Positions 16,977 through 25,444 of a DNA stretch of 64,000 bases are shown here, piece after piece (positions within the stretch are counted from its first letter, which is position 1; the number at the start of each line of letters is the position of its first letter). Source of the DNA: Azoarcus sp. L1K30 (GTDB lineage Bacteria > Pseudomonadota > Gammaproteobacteria > Burkholderiales > Rhodocyclaceae); assembly GCF_018122735.1 (NCBI RefSeq), contig NZ_JAGRRD010000001.1, positions 2,125,262 to 2,189,261 on the forward strand. The letters are read 5' to 3'. The notes below the pieces were generated by a model that was not told the DNA's origin, made no database searches, and saw nothing but the letters and a program-made list of their open reading frames with translations. A program made the translations under genes and the position numbers.

Positions 16977-19900
16977 TCAGCGCGGCATCATTCGAACCCG
17001 CCCCATCTCGGCCAACGCACGCGGCATGCCGAGATGATAGCCTTGGCCATAATCGACACCGATCTCGCGCAGAACCTCGAGCACGTCGGCACTCTCGACA
17101 AACTCCGCAATCGTGACCAGCCCCATGGTGTGACCAATAGTGTTGATTGCCTGCACCATGGCACGGTTGATCGGATCGGTCGCGATATCGCGCACGAAGG
17201 CGCCGTCGATCTTCAGATAATCAACCGGCAGGGTCTTCAGGTAGGCGAACGAAGACAGGCCGCTGCCGAAATCGTCGAGAGCGAACGAACACCCCAACGT
17301 ACGCAGTTCGCCGATGAAGTTCACGACCCGCGACAGGTTTGCAACGGCCGAACTCTCCGTAATCTCGAAGCACAACGCGCCGTGCGGCAAGGCGGCGCGG
17401 GCCAGCCCGGTGCGGATCTGCGTCAGCAGCCCCTCGTCGCTCAGGGAGTTGCCCGACAGATTGATGCACCAGGTTCCTTCTATCCGGCCCTCCTTGCGGT
17501 AGGTATCACTCACCCAGGCAAGCACGTTGCGGAAGACCCACTCATCGATTCGCGGCATCAGGTTGTAGCGTTCCGCGGCGGGGATGAAGCTGCCCGGGCT
17601 GATCAGGCGCCCGTCCTCCTCCAGCCTCACCAGTACCTCGTAATGGATGGCCTGCGCCGCGGACAGCGGCACGATAGGCTGCACGAACAGACGCAGCCGG
17701 TCTTCGTCGAGTGCGCCATGCAGCCGCGCCACCCACTGCATCTGGCCATGCCGTTCCATCAGTTGGTCGTCGTCTGGACGATACACGTGCACCCGATTGC
17801 GCCCACCCTCCTTGGCCGCATAACAGGCGGTATCGGCCGCCGACAGGATGCGCCCGATCTCGCGATCTGAGTCGGTCACCGGTACCAGGCCGATGCTGAC
17901 GCCGATGGAAAACGACTTGCCCTCCCACGCAAAGCGGTAGGCGCGAATCGCTTCGCGAAAACCTTCGGCCATCTCGAGCGCCTTGTCCACCGGGCAGTTG
18001 AAGAAGATGACGCCGAACTCGTCGCCGCCCAGACGTGCGAGCAGATCGGCTGCGCGCATGCGTTCGCGCATCAGGGTGCACACCTGGCGCAACAGCTCGT
18101 CACCGGCCACGTGACCGCAGGTGTCGTTCACGACCTTGAATTGATCGAGATCGAGATAGCACAGCGTGTGCGTGCCCCCCGGCGGAACACCCGGGATCAG
18201 CAGCTCGGAGAGTCGCCGCTCGAATTCGCGCCGGTTGGGGATGCCGGTCAGCGCATCATGACTGGCCTGACGGGTCAGCTCGCGGGTGAGATTCAACGTG
18301 ACGGTCACGTCCTGGCAGACCAGTACCACGCCGATCAGATAGCCCAGGCGATTGCGGATCGGCGCGGCCGAATCCTGCACCGGCACGCGCTCGCCATCCC
18401 GCCTCACCAGCAGTCCATGGTCCATCGCCCGCGTTTCACGCCCCTGGACCAGCACCGCGCGCACCGGATTCTCCAGCGCGCGCCCGCTGCCCTCCTCCTC
18501 GAGACGGTAGATGGTGGCGATGTTGCGCCCGCGCGCCTCTTCCGCCGACCACCCGGTAAGGCTTTCAGCCATCGGATTCAGATACTGCACGATGCCGGCT
18601 TCATCGGTCGTGATCACGCCGTCACCAATGGACGCCAGGGTCACCTGCGCCAGATCGCGCTCGCGTTGCAGTTGCTCGGCAATGTGGCGCTGCTCGGTGA
18701 CGTCGCGCATCAATCCGGTATATACCGTTTCGCCGTTCGCCCGCCCCTCACTCACCGAGACCTCCAGAACACGTTGCGCCCTGCCACGGCGATGCAGGCG
18801 CAATTCAACATTCTCCTGCACCCCCATCAAGCGCTCGACCTGCCGGTCCGGCCTCAGTGGCGAGTCACCTAGCAGGCTGGCCAGCGGCCGCCCCACCGCG
18901 GCCACGCCCTGGACTTCGAGCAACTTTTCCGCCCCCGGATTGAGACTGCGCAAGAGTCCGTCCGCGCCGAAGGTGACGATGCCATCACGGGCATCGCGGA
19001 TGATCGCCCGCGTCTGTTCAACCGCGCGTTCGAGCGCCTCCATCATGCGGTTGTAGGCGCTGGCGATCTGCCCCACCTCGGTGAATGGCTCCACCGGCAC
19101 CCGTACCGTCAGCTCCCCGGTCCGCTCCTGGGTCTCCATGGCCTGCAGCAACTCGAGCAACTCGGTGCGTGCGCCATGCTCGGAGACATTGAGCCCAAGA
19201 GCTTCGTCGTCCGCCGTCACCCGCAAGGGGATCAGGCGGTCCACGCCGTGCAGCAGCACCCAGGCCATGCCGAAGGACCACAGGCCGCAACTGACGACTC
19301 CCACCAGTTGCACCACGAACTGCTCTCCTCGCCCGAGTCCGGTTCCAAGCGCAAGCGGATCGCCGAACAGCGCGACTGCCAGCGTCCCCCATATGCCTGC
19401 AGCCAGGTGCGCCGGAATGGCCCCCACGGCGTCATCGATACGGTATCTGAGCAACAACTCATGGCACAGCAACATCACCACCGCGCCGACTGCGCCGACA
19501 ATCAGCGCGTCGCCCGAGCCCAGCACATGCGCCCCGGCGGTCACCGCCACCAGACCGGCAATCCCGCCATTGAGCGTCTGAATCACGTCGGCATAGCCGC
19601 GCAGCCGCCATCCCATCGCCAGACCGGCAAGCACACCGGCCACGCCCGCAAGCACGGTATTGACCAGGATGCCAGGCACCCGCCCATCGAGGGCCAGCGT
19701 GCTGCCGCCGTTGAAGCCGAGCCAGCCGAACAGCAGCAGCATCACTCCCAGCATGGCCATCGGCAGATTGCCGCCCGAAATGGACTGAACGCGATCGTCG
19801 GCATCGAACCGGCCGCTACGTGGGCCGATAATCAGGATGCCGGCCAGGGCCACCCAGCCGCCGACACTGTGCACGACTGTAGAGCCGGCGAAGTCGACGA

Positions 19901-20369
19901 ATCCGAGCGTGGCCAGCCAGCCGCGCTCGCCGCCGAGCGCGCCACCCCACGCCCAATGCCCGAATACTGGATAAATGAGCCCACCGATGATCGCGGCCAC
20001 CGCAAGGTAGGCGGAGAAGCGCATGCGCTCGGCCACCGCCCCCGAGACGATGGTTGCTGCCGTCGAGCAGAACATGGCCTGGAACAGGAAGAATGCCGCG
20101 AGCGAATTGCTAGCGCCATGCCCCACCGAAACCATGAAGCGGTCTGTGCCCACCAGCCCCAGGGCAGACGCGCCGAACATCAGCGCGAAGCCGAAGCCCC
20201 AGTAGAGAACAACGGCAACGGCGAAATCGACCACGTTCTTGATGGCCACATTGATCGCATTGCGACTGCGGGTCAGGCCCGACTCAAGGCACAGGAAACC
20301 CGCCTGCATCAGGAACACCAGGCCGGCACACAGCACCACCCACATTACATCGATGTCTACCGCACTCAT
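16977..20369 (-). CDS. Ammonium transporter fused to PAS-PAS-GGDEF-EAL
   Basis: 1130-residue fusion. Residues 1-380 form an Amt/MEP/Rh channel of about 11 membrane helices. The key residues are kept: the Phe gate at 100, Asp159 and the twin histidines His167 and His321. Amt-like tail DDEALGLNVSEHG (387-399) follows, then a HAMP-like helix pair (about 405-450) and PAS domains at about 455-560 and 572-690. The GGDEF domain has GGDEF at 781-785 and I-site RAAD at 772-775. In the EAL domain the signature reads EVL (911-913), and the catalytic set is kept: Asn970, EITES, DDFG 1032-1035, KID 1053-1055, Glu1089. ATG 20369 opens directly on the Amt domain. A candidate NtrC site lies at 20427-20443. 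Inference: an ammonium-responsive protein controlling c-di-GMP. Whether it transports, synthesises or degrades is not decidable from sequence. Confidence 0.95.
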   Translation of the reverse strand: MSAVDIDVMWVVLCAGLVFLMQAGFLCLESGLTRSRNAINVAIKNVVDFAVAVVLYWGFGFALMFGASALGLVGTDRFMVSVGHGASNSLAAFFLFQAMFCSTAATIVSGAVAERMRFSAYLAVAAIIGGLIYPVFGHWAWGGALGGERGWLATLGFVDFAGSTVVHSVGGWVALAGILIIGPRSGRFDADDRVQSISGGNLPMAMLGVMLLLFGWLGFNGGSTLALDGRVPGILVNTVLAGVAGVLAGLAMGWRLRGYADVIQTLNGGIAGLVAVTAGAHVLGSGDALIVGAVGAVVMLLCHELLLRYRIDDAVGAIPAHLAAGIWGTLAVALFGDPLALGTGLGRGEQFVVQLVGVVSCGLWSFGMAWVLLHGVDRLIPLRVTADDEALGLNVSEHGARTELLELLQAMETQERTGELTVRVPVEPFTEVGQIASAYNRMMEALERAVEQTRAIIRDARDGIVTFGADGLLRSLNPGAEKLLEVQGVAAVGRPLASLLGDSPLRPDRQVERLMGVQENVELRLHRRGRAQRVLEVSVSEGRANGETVYTGLMRDVTEQRHIAEQLQRERDLAQVTLASIGDGVITTDEAGIVQYLNPMAESLTGWSAEEARGRNIATIYRLEEEGSGRALENPVRAVLVQGRETRAMDHGLLVRRDGERVPVQDSAAPIRNRLGYLIGVVLVCQDVTVTLNLTRELTRQASHDALTGIPNRREFERRLSELLIPGVPPGGTHTLCYLDLDQFKVVNDTCGHVAGDELLRQVCTLMRERMRAADLLARLGGDEFGVIFFNCPVDKALEMAEGFREAIRAYRFAWEGKSFSIGVSIGLVPVTDSDREIGRILSAADTACYAAKEGGRNRVHVYRPDDDQLMERHGQMQWVARLHGALDEDRLRLFVQPIVPLSAAQAIHYEVLVRLEEDGRLISPGSFIPAAERYNLMPRIDEWVFRNVLAWVSDTYRKEGRIEGTWCINLSGNSLSDEGLLTQIRTGLARAALPHGALCFEITESSAVANLSRVVNFIGELRTLGCSFALDDFGSGLSSFAYLKTLPVDYLKIDGAFVRDIATDPINRAMVQAINTIGHTMGLVTIAEFVESADVLEVLREIGVDYGQGYHLGMPRALAEMGRVRMMPR

Positions 20370-20391
20370 CTGATTGCCCCGACTTCCCGCC

Positions 20392-20410
20392 GCCCCGTCC
20401 GGAACGGGGC
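20392..20410 (-). repeat. Leader hairpin before the ammonium-transporter fusion
   Basis: Perfect 7-bp GC-rich stem GCCCCGT / ACGGGGC with a 5-base loop, 22-41 bases before the ATG. There is no T-run. It could affect translation or mRNA stability. Confidence 0.55.
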
Positions 20411-20426
20411 GTAGTCGCTCGCCTGA

Positions 20427-20443
20427 TGCACCACAATGATGCA
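20427..20443 (-). promoter_or_regulatory. NtrC-like binding dyad
   Basis: The plus strand reads TGCACCA-CAA-TGATGCA. The classical NtrC core is GCACCA-N3-TGGTGC, and 11 of 12 bases match with correct spacing. It lies 58 bases before the fusion ATG. Functional binding is inferred. Confidence 0.5.
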
Positions 20444-20489
20444 TCCATCCGGCGCACGAAAGATACTTGCGACTGCCGTGGCGCAACCA

Positions 20490-20503
20490 GCAAGAACAAT
20501 GCC
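20490..20503 (-). promoter_or_regulatory. Possible sigma-54 -24/-12 element
   Basis: The minus strand reads CGGCATTGTTCTTGCT, giving GG-N10-GC with a good TTGC half and an imperfect TGGCAC half. It would place the start site upstream of the NtrC dyad, an unusual order, so this is weak. Confidence 0.3.
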
Positions 20504-20645
20504 GCACCCGCCACCACCGCGGAGCGGACGCGGCATGATCGGCACTTCAAGGTCTGCAGCGGCAACCTCCACCGGGCAATTCGCACAGATGCCCTCTGGC
20601 GGCGATGACCTCGGTGACGGGAAAGGCCAACAACGGCCAGCCAAT

Positions 20646-21548
20646 CTAGCGATCGACACCCGATGAATAGAGCGCCAGCTTGCTCAGCCGCGCCTTGAGA
20701 AAGGCCACCAGCAAATGCACTTTCGGCGCCAGATGCCGACGCTGCGGATAGAGCGCCCACACCGCGGCGCCGGGCGGCGCATGTTGCGGAAGCAGACTCC
20801 GCAGCCCACCCGTTTCCAGGTGCTCGTAGACGTAATAATCAGGCAACTGACACAGACCGAAGCCCTGCAACGCCGCATCGAGTACGGCCTTTCCGCTGTT
20901 GCAGCGCCAGTTTCCGCTCACGCGCACCAGAGTCTCCTTGCCGTCGGCGACAAACGCCCAGTGCTCGGAAGTCCCGACCAGACAGTTGTGCTGATCGAGG
21001 TCGTTCAGCGCTCGGGGCGTCCCGTGCCGTTCGAGATACGATGGCGCAGCGCACAGATACAACCGCCGCGGAGCCAATCGCGTGGCCACCAGACGGGATT
21101 CGGGAACGTGGCCCAGGCGCACGGCCAGGTCAAACCCGTCCTGGACGATATCCCGCGGTTGGTTGCTCAACTCGATGTTGACCGACAATGCGGGGAAGGA
21201 CGACATGAACTCATTGACCAGCGGCACGACAAAGCGCTCGCCGTAGGCAACGGCGCAGGTCATCCTGAGCAGACCCTTGGGCGTACTCCCCAGATCCTGA
21301 ATCACGCGCAGCGCTTCGTCGAGCCCGTCCTGAAGCTGGCTGCAGTGGCGCAGGAAGATCTGTCCGGTGTCGGTCAGCGTGACCTGGCGCGTGCTGCGAT
21401 AGAACAGCCTGGCCTGCAGCCGCTCCTCCAGACGCGACACGCTGCGGCTGACGTGAGAGGTCGACACCCCGAGCGCGGCCGCTGCCGCGGTAAAGCTTCC
21501 GCCTTCAGCGACCGCGACAAATTCCTCCAGCCCTTCCCAACGTTTCAC
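20646..21548 (-). CDS. LysR-family transcriptional regulator
   Basis: LysR-type regulator of 300 residues. The N-terminal HTH covers residues 1-60 (GLEEFVAVAEGGSFTAAAAA, then STSHVSRSVSRLEERLQARL), followed by the effector-binding domain. The GTG at 21548 with GGAG ten bases upstream is preferred, because it opens directly on the HTH; the frame is open 33 codons further but that stretch looks non-coding. The orientation is divergent from xthA across 300 bases. Its target is not obvious: no oxidoreductase or transporter gene flanks it directly. The downstream neighbour on the same strand is the ammonium-transporter fusion after 276 bases. A dyad with the T-N11-A pattern lies 54-72 bases upstream of its start. 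Confidence 0.92.
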   Translation of the reverse strand: MKRWEGLEEFVAVAEGGSFTAAAAALGVSTSHVSRSVSRLEERLQARLFYRSTRQVTLTDTGQIFLRHCSQLQDGLDEALRVIQDLGSTPKGLLRMTCAVAYGERFVVPLVNEFMSSFPALSVNIELSNQPRDIVQDGFDLAVRLGHVPESRLVATRLAPRRLYLCAAPSYLERHGTPRALNDLDQHNCLVGTSEHWAFVADGKETLVRVSGNWRCNSGKAVLDAALQGFGLCQLPDYYVYEHLETGGLRSLLPQHAPPGAAVWALYPQRRHLAPKVHLLVAFLKARLSKLALYSSGVDR

Positions 21549-21848
21549 GCCCGCTCCACTATTGCCCCTAGGCAAACATCTATTCGAACCATGCCGATTA
21601 TGATTCAGAACGGCGGAATCCATCGCCCTCGGAACAACACAGAACACCGATCCGGCCCAATAGCCCCGGTACCCGATCGGCTATCCGGCTGGTAAGCAGC
21701 GGGCACGGATGGGACAATGCGCACCGGCCATGGCTGGATGCGATACCGGACCCGTATGGCGCAAGCCAATCGCCGGATCCGTTGCCAAGGTGATGGAAAC
21801 CGCCAGAATGATGAATCTCCGTAATGCCGTCCGCGAGCAACGAACAAC
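21549..21848. other. Intergenic region between LysR and xthA
   Basis: 300 bases, divergent. Apart from the T-N11-A dyad at 21602-21620 I see no strong promoter, hairpin or reading frame with coding character. Confidence 0.5.
21602..21620 (-). promoter_or_regulatory. Candidate LysR operator (T-N11-A dyad)
   Basis: Dyad GATTC-N9-GAATC containing T-N11-A, 54-72 bases upstream of the LysR GTG. Its position suits autoregulation. Short dyads of this kind occur by chance, so confidence is low. Confidence 0.3.
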
Positions 21849-22607
21849 ATGAAAATCGCCACCTGGAATGTCAACTCACTGAAAGTCAGGCTGCCCCACG
21901 TCCTCGACTGGCTGGCGGCCAACCAGCCCGATGCCCTGTGCCTTCAGGAGCTGAAGATGGAGGACAAGGCCTTCCCGGCTGCCGAACTGGAAGCCGCGGG
22001 ATACCGGGCCGCGTTCGCCGGGCAGAAGACATATAACGGCGTGGCTATCCTCAGCCCCCACCCGCTTGATGCGGTCGTGCGCAACATCCCGGGTTTTGAG
22101 GACGAGCAGAAACGCATCGTTGCGGCCACGATCGACGGCGTGCGGGTAATCTGCGGCTATTTCCCCAATGGTCAAGCCGTGGGATCGGACAAATTCGAGT
22201 ACAAGTTGCGCTGGCTTGCGGCGCTCACTGCCTGGGTAAGAGAGGAGATAACGCGACACCCGAGGCTTGTACTCACGGGCGATTTCAACATTGCCCCCGA
22301 AGCCGCCGACGCGCACCCGGACTGGAAGGACGAGATTCATATTTCCGAACCGGAGCGGGCAGCCTTTCGCGAACTGACGAAGCTGGGCCTGATCGACGCC
22401 TTCCGCCTGTTCGATCAGCCCGAGCGCAGCTTTTCGTGGTGGGATTACCGCATGATGGCCTTTCGTCGCAACGTCGGGCTGCGCATCGACCACATTCTCG
22501 TCTCTCCGGCCCTGAAGGACGACTGCCGCAGTTGCACCGTCGACAAGACGCCGCGCAGGCTCGAGCGTCCATCCGACCACGCACCGGTCGTCCTCGAACT
22601 GGCATGA
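21849..22607 (+). CDS. xthA: Exodeoxyribonuclease III
   Basis: Mg-dependent AP endonuclease / 3'-5' exonuclease for base-excision repair; cytoplasmic; 252 residues. Catalytic landmarks in order: Asn in WNVNSLK (residues 5-10), Glu in LQELKMED (about 37), TGDFNIAP with the Asp/Asn pair (about 145-150), SWWDYR, RIDHILVS and the terminal SDHAPV with the catalytic His. The length and motif set match bacterial XthA/ExoA. The ATG at 21849 lacks a strong ribosome site but is the only start compatible with the conserved MKIATWNVNS opening. It is seven bases upstream of a Crp/Fnr regulator, probably sharing a transcript. Confidence 0.96.
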   Translation: MKIATWNVNSLKVRLPHVLDWLAANQPDALCLQELKMEDKAFPAAELEAAGYRAAFAGQKTYNGVAILSPHPLDAVVRNIPGFEDEQKRIVAATIDGVRVICGYFPNGQAVGSDKFEYKLRWLAALTAWVREEITRHPRLVLTGDFNIAPEAADAHPDWKDEIHISEPERAAFRELTKLGLIDAFRLFDQPERSFSWWDYRMMAFRRNVGLRIDHILVSPALKDDCRSCTVDKTPRRLERPSDHAPVVLELA

Positions 22608-22614
22608 GCACTGC

Positions 22615-23286
22615 ATGATCGATACCGAACCGCTGCTGCACACCTATCCCGTCATCGGAGAACTGTCGGACGCCGGGCGCAAACGTCTGCTCGCATGCGC
22701 GCGCTGGATGGACGTGCCGGCCGACACCTTGCTGTTCGACGACCGGCAATCGTGTGAAGGCTTTCCCTTCGTGGTCCAGGGTTCGGTACGGGTGGCAAAG
22801 TGTGCGCCCAATGGTCGTGAGCTTCCGCTATACCGCGTCAGCCCGGGTGAGACCTGCATCATTTCCTCATCCTGCCTGCTCGGCAACGAAGACTACAATG
22901 CGCGCGGCATTACCGAATCCGATACCCGCCTGATGTTGCTGCCCAAGCCGGTGTTCGATGAACTGCTGGCCGAACCGGCTTTCCGTCGCTTCGTGTTCAA
23001 CCTGTTTGCGGAGCGCATTGCCGACCTCATGCAGCTCATCGAGGAGGTTGCCTTCCATCGCCTGGACCAGCGCCTGGCCGCGCTGCTGCTGGGCAAGGGC
23101 CGCATCGTCCACACCACCCACCAGCATCTCGCGGACGAACTGGGCAGCGTGCGCGAATTCGTCAGCCGATTGCTCAAGGGTTTTTCGGCCCAGGGGCTGG
23201 TCAGGCTGTCACGCGAGCAGATCGAGATCCTCGATCCGCCCGGCTTGCGCCGTATTGCCAGCGGGAGCGACGGCCGCGCAGGCTAG
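22615..23286 (+). CDS. Crp/Fnr-family transcriptional regulator
   Basis: 223-residue regulator with an N-terminal cyclic-nucleotide-like beta-roll (about residues 10-130) and a C-terminal winged helix (about 150-215, HTH in THQHLADELGSVREFVSRLL). The Fnr-type N-terminal cysteine cluster is absent. Cysteines at about 27, 44, 62, 80 and 86 are scattered, so an Fe-S oxygen sensor is not indicated. It may be one of the Dnr- or Crp-like regulators whose ligand is heme, NO or none. It follows xthA by seven bases, and 114 bases later comes a small DUF2892 membrane protein, a pairing that suggests, but does not show, regulation of that gene. Confidence 0.9.
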   Translation: MIDTEPLLHTYPVIGELSDAGRKRLLACARWMDVPADTLLFDDRQSCEGFPFVVQGSVRVAKCAPNGRELPLYRVSPGETCIISSSCLLGNEDYNARGITESDTRLMLLPKPVFDELLAEPAFRRFVFNLFAERIADLMQLIEEVAFHRLDQRLAALLLGKGRIVHTTHQHLADELGSVREFVSRLLKGFSAQGLVRLSREQIEILDPPGLRRIASGSDGRAG

Positions 23287-23400
23287 GGACGCGGCAATCG
23301 CGGCAGCGCATGGTGCGGGACAGACGCTATGTATCCCCGGTCACAGACCCGGCCCCATGCGCCATGTTCCAATGAGCTCACTTTCCCCTTGGAGCACATC

Positions 23401-23595
23401 ATGAAATCGAACGTAGGCGGCACTGACAAGATCATCCGCATCCTTGCCGGCATCGTGCTGCTGGCAATGGCCATCATGGGTATCGGCGCCCCGTGGACCT
23501 ATATCGGCATCGTGCCGCTGGTGACCGGCCTGATGGGCTGGTGCCCGGCCTATCTGCTGATCGGCGTGAATACCTGCCCGCTGAAGAAAGAGTGA
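23401..23595 (+). CDS. DUF2892 small inner-membrane protein
   Basis: 64-residue protein of the DUF2892 family, the membrane part found alone or fused to rhodanese domains (as in YgaP). It begins KSNVGGTDKIIRI and has two hydrophobic segments at about residues 15-32 and 35-52. It carries the conserved GWCPAYLLIGVNTCP, with two cysteines near the C-terminus. The ATG at 23401 follows TTGGAG at good spacing; the longer frame to 23329 is not needed. Function is unknown; the family is often near sulfur or redox genes. It is followed by a bidirectional terminator. The upstream Crp/Fnr gene may regulate it. Confidence 0.9.
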   Translation: MKSNVGGTDKIIRILAGIVLLAMAIMGIGAPWTYIGIVPLVTGLMGWCPAYLLIGVNTCPLKKE

Positions 23596-23614
23596 CCCGG
23601 GTCGCATCGGAATG

Positions 23615-23644
23615 AAAAAGCCGGGCACAACGCCCGGCTTTTTT
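23615..23644. terminator. Bidirectional intrinsic terminator
   Basis: Stem AAAAAGCCGGGC / GCCCGGCTTTTT with a 5-base loop and a T-run on both strands. It serves the DUF2892 gene on plus and rsmA on minus, overlapping the rsmA stop. Confidence 0.95.
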
Positions 23645-24446
23645 ACGCCCGCTTGCCAGCCATGCTGCAGTAGTTGGCGATGCGGACGAAGTCGGCGACG
23701 GACAGTCGCTCGCCGCGCAGTCCCGGATCAAGATCGAGCGCGGCAAATCCCGCTTCGTCCAGGAACTCGCGCAAGGTATTGCGCAAGGTCTTGCGCCTCT
23801 GGCCGAAGGCTGCAGTGACGATGGCGCCGAGCAGCCCCTCGTCCCTGGCAGTGAGTTCCTCGGCCGGAAGCGGCACCAGGCGCACGATGCTCGACATCAC
23901 CTTGGGCGCAGGACGGAAAGCGCCCGGCGGCACATCGAACATCCGCCCCATGCGAAACCGGTACTGAAGCATCACGGACAGCCGCCCGTAGTCCTCGGTA
24001 CCCGGCTCCGCAACCATTCGCATCACCACCTCCTTCTGCAACATGAAGGTCATGTCCTTCACCCGCTCGGCGAAGCCGGCCAGGTGAAACAGAATGGGCG
24101 TGGAGATGTTGTACGGCAGGTTGCCGACGATGCGCAGCGGGTTGCCGAGCGCGCCGAAATCGAACTTCAGCGCATCGCCTTCATGAATGCTGAGGCGCTC
24201 GGCCGGATAGCGCTCGCGCAGACGCGCGATCAAGTCGCGGTCGATCTCCACCACGTGCAGGTGTTCGATGCGTTCGAGCAGGGGGGCGGTCATGGCGCCG
24301 AGGCCAGGACCGATTTCCACCATCGTTTCGCCGTTCTGCGGGCGGATGGCGTCGATGATGCGGCGGATGATATTGGGATCGGACAGGAAGTTCTGGCCAA
24401 AGCGCTTGCGCGCGCGATGGCCGTCGGTCTCGCGGTCGTTGCTCAT
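23643..24446 (-). CDS. rsmA: 16S rRNA dimethyladenosine transferase
   Basis: RsmA (KsgA) dimethylates two adjacent adenosines near the 3' end of 16S rRNA, using S-adenosylmethionine, late in 30S assembly. 267 residues. Motifs: [15 protein letters not shown] near the start, SAM-binding [11 protein letters not shown] (about 42-52), and the catalytic NLPYN (about 112-116). It is the last gene of the lptD-surA-pdxA-rsmA operon. Its ATG overlaps the pdxA stop by four bases, indicating translational coupling. It ends in the bidirectional terminator at 23615. Confidence 0.97.
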   Translation of the reverse strand: MSNDRETDGHRARKRFGQNFLSDPNIIRRIIDAIRPQNGETMVEIGPGLGAMTAPLLERIEHLHVVEIDRDLIARLRERYPAERLSIHEGDALKFDFGALGNPLRIVGNLPYNISTPILFHLAGFAERVKDMTFMLQKEVVMRMVAEPGTEDYGRLSVMLQYRFRMGRMFDVPPGAFRPAPKVMSSIVRLVPLPAEELTARDEGLLGAIVTAAFGQRRKTLRNTLREFLDEAGFAALDLDPGLRGERLSVADFVRIANYCSMAGKRA

Positions 24447-25444
24447 GCACTGTTCCGTCTGGTTTCTGCCATCGAGATCGCCAGTTCGACAGCAGCGAAC
24501 AGGCTGCCGGGATCGGCGCGGCCACTGCCGGCAAGATCGAGCGCGGTGCCGTGATCGACCGAGGTGCGGATGATCGGCAAGCCGAGGGTGACGTTGACGC
24601 CGCCACCGAAACTGGCGTGTTTGAGTACCGGCAATCCCTGATCGTGATACATCGCGAGCACGGCATCACCCTGTGCCAGCGTGTGCGGCACGAACAGGGT
24701 GTCGGCCGGCAACGGCCCCACAAGCACCATGCCTTCGGCCCTCAGGCGCTCGAGCACCGGCATGATGATGTCGATCTCTTCGCGCCCCATGTGTCCGCCC
24801 TCTCCGGCATGTGGATTCAGGCCCGCCACCAGGACGCGCGGCGCCGCCAGCCCAAAGCGGGCGCTAAGATCTTCATGCAGGATGCGCAGGGTGCGCTCGA
24901 GCAATGCAGGCGTGATCGCTGCGGGAACCGCGGACAAGGGCAGATGCGTGGTCACCAGCGCAACGCGCAGGCCCGCGCCGACCAGCATCATGACCACCAG
25001 CGGCGTGCCTGTCTTCTCGGCCAGGTACTCGGTGTGTCCGCTGAAAGACACGCCGGCGTCGCAGATCACGCCCTTGTGCACCGGAGCGGTCACCATTGCA
25101 GCAAATTCGCCCGCCACGCACCCTTGCAATGCACGATCCAGCAAGGCGAGCACATAGGGAGCATTTGCCGCATCAAGGTGGCCGGCAACGGCCGGACAAG
25201 CCAGGGACAGGTGCAACACGTCGAGGACGCCGGCCTGCGGGCCAGATCCGGGCTGATATGGGCGTACTTGCACTCGACTGCCAATACGGGCAAGACGCTC
25301 CTCGATCAGTTCGGCGTCCCCCAGCACCACCAGATGGGCCTGCCAGTCCCGCTCGGCAAGGCGCGCGCACAGCTCCGGTCCGACGCCCGCCGGCTCACCG
25401 CTGGTAATGGCCAGAACCGGTACACCCGCCGACATGCTGCTCAC
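24443..25444 (-). CDS. pdxA: 4-hydroxythreonine-4-phosphate dehydrogenase
   Basis: PdxA oxidises 4-phosphohydroxythreonine with NAD in the DXP-dependent route to pyridoxal phosphate; cytoplasmic; 333 residues. Family motifs seen: [13 protein letters not shown] at the start, [11 protein letters not shown] (about 127), [10 protein letters not shown] (about 144), LNPHAGEGG (about 219) and [10 protein letters not shown] (about 277) with its metal-binding histidine. Both ends overlap neighbours by four bases (surA upstream, rsmA downstream), the tightly coupled order known from enterobacteria. No anomalies. Confidence 0.97.
   Translation of the reverse strand: MSSMSAGVPVLAITSGEPAGVGPELCARLAERDWQAHLVVLGDAELIEERLARIGSRVQVRPYQPGSGPQAGVLDVLHLSLACPAVAGHLDAANAPYVLALLDRALQGCVAGEFAAMVTAPVHKGVICDAGVSFSGHTEYLAEKTGTPLVVMMLVGAGLRVALVTTHLPLSAVPAAITPALLERTLRILHEDLSARFGLAAPRVLVAGLNPHAGEGGHMGREEIDIIMPVLERLRAEGMVLVGPLPADTLFVPHTLAQGDAVLAMYHDQGLPVLKHASFGGGVNVTLGLPIIRTSVDHGTALDLAGSGRADPGSLFAAVELAISMAETRRNSA

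Larger units (their letters stand above)
20370..20645. other. Intergenic region upstream of the ammonium-transporter fusion
   Basis: 276 bases without a gene, between the LysR stop and the fusion start. It holds a hairpin (GCCCCGT / ACGGGGC at 20392-20410), an NtrC-like dyad at 20427-20443 and a GG-N10-GC element at 20490-20503 on the minus strand. No clear TTGACA/TATAAT pair was seen. Confidence 0.6.

Noticed and set aside
19176-20414. 412-codon plus-strand open frame across the Amt domain
   Set aside because: Antisense to an unmistakable ammonium-transporter sequence.
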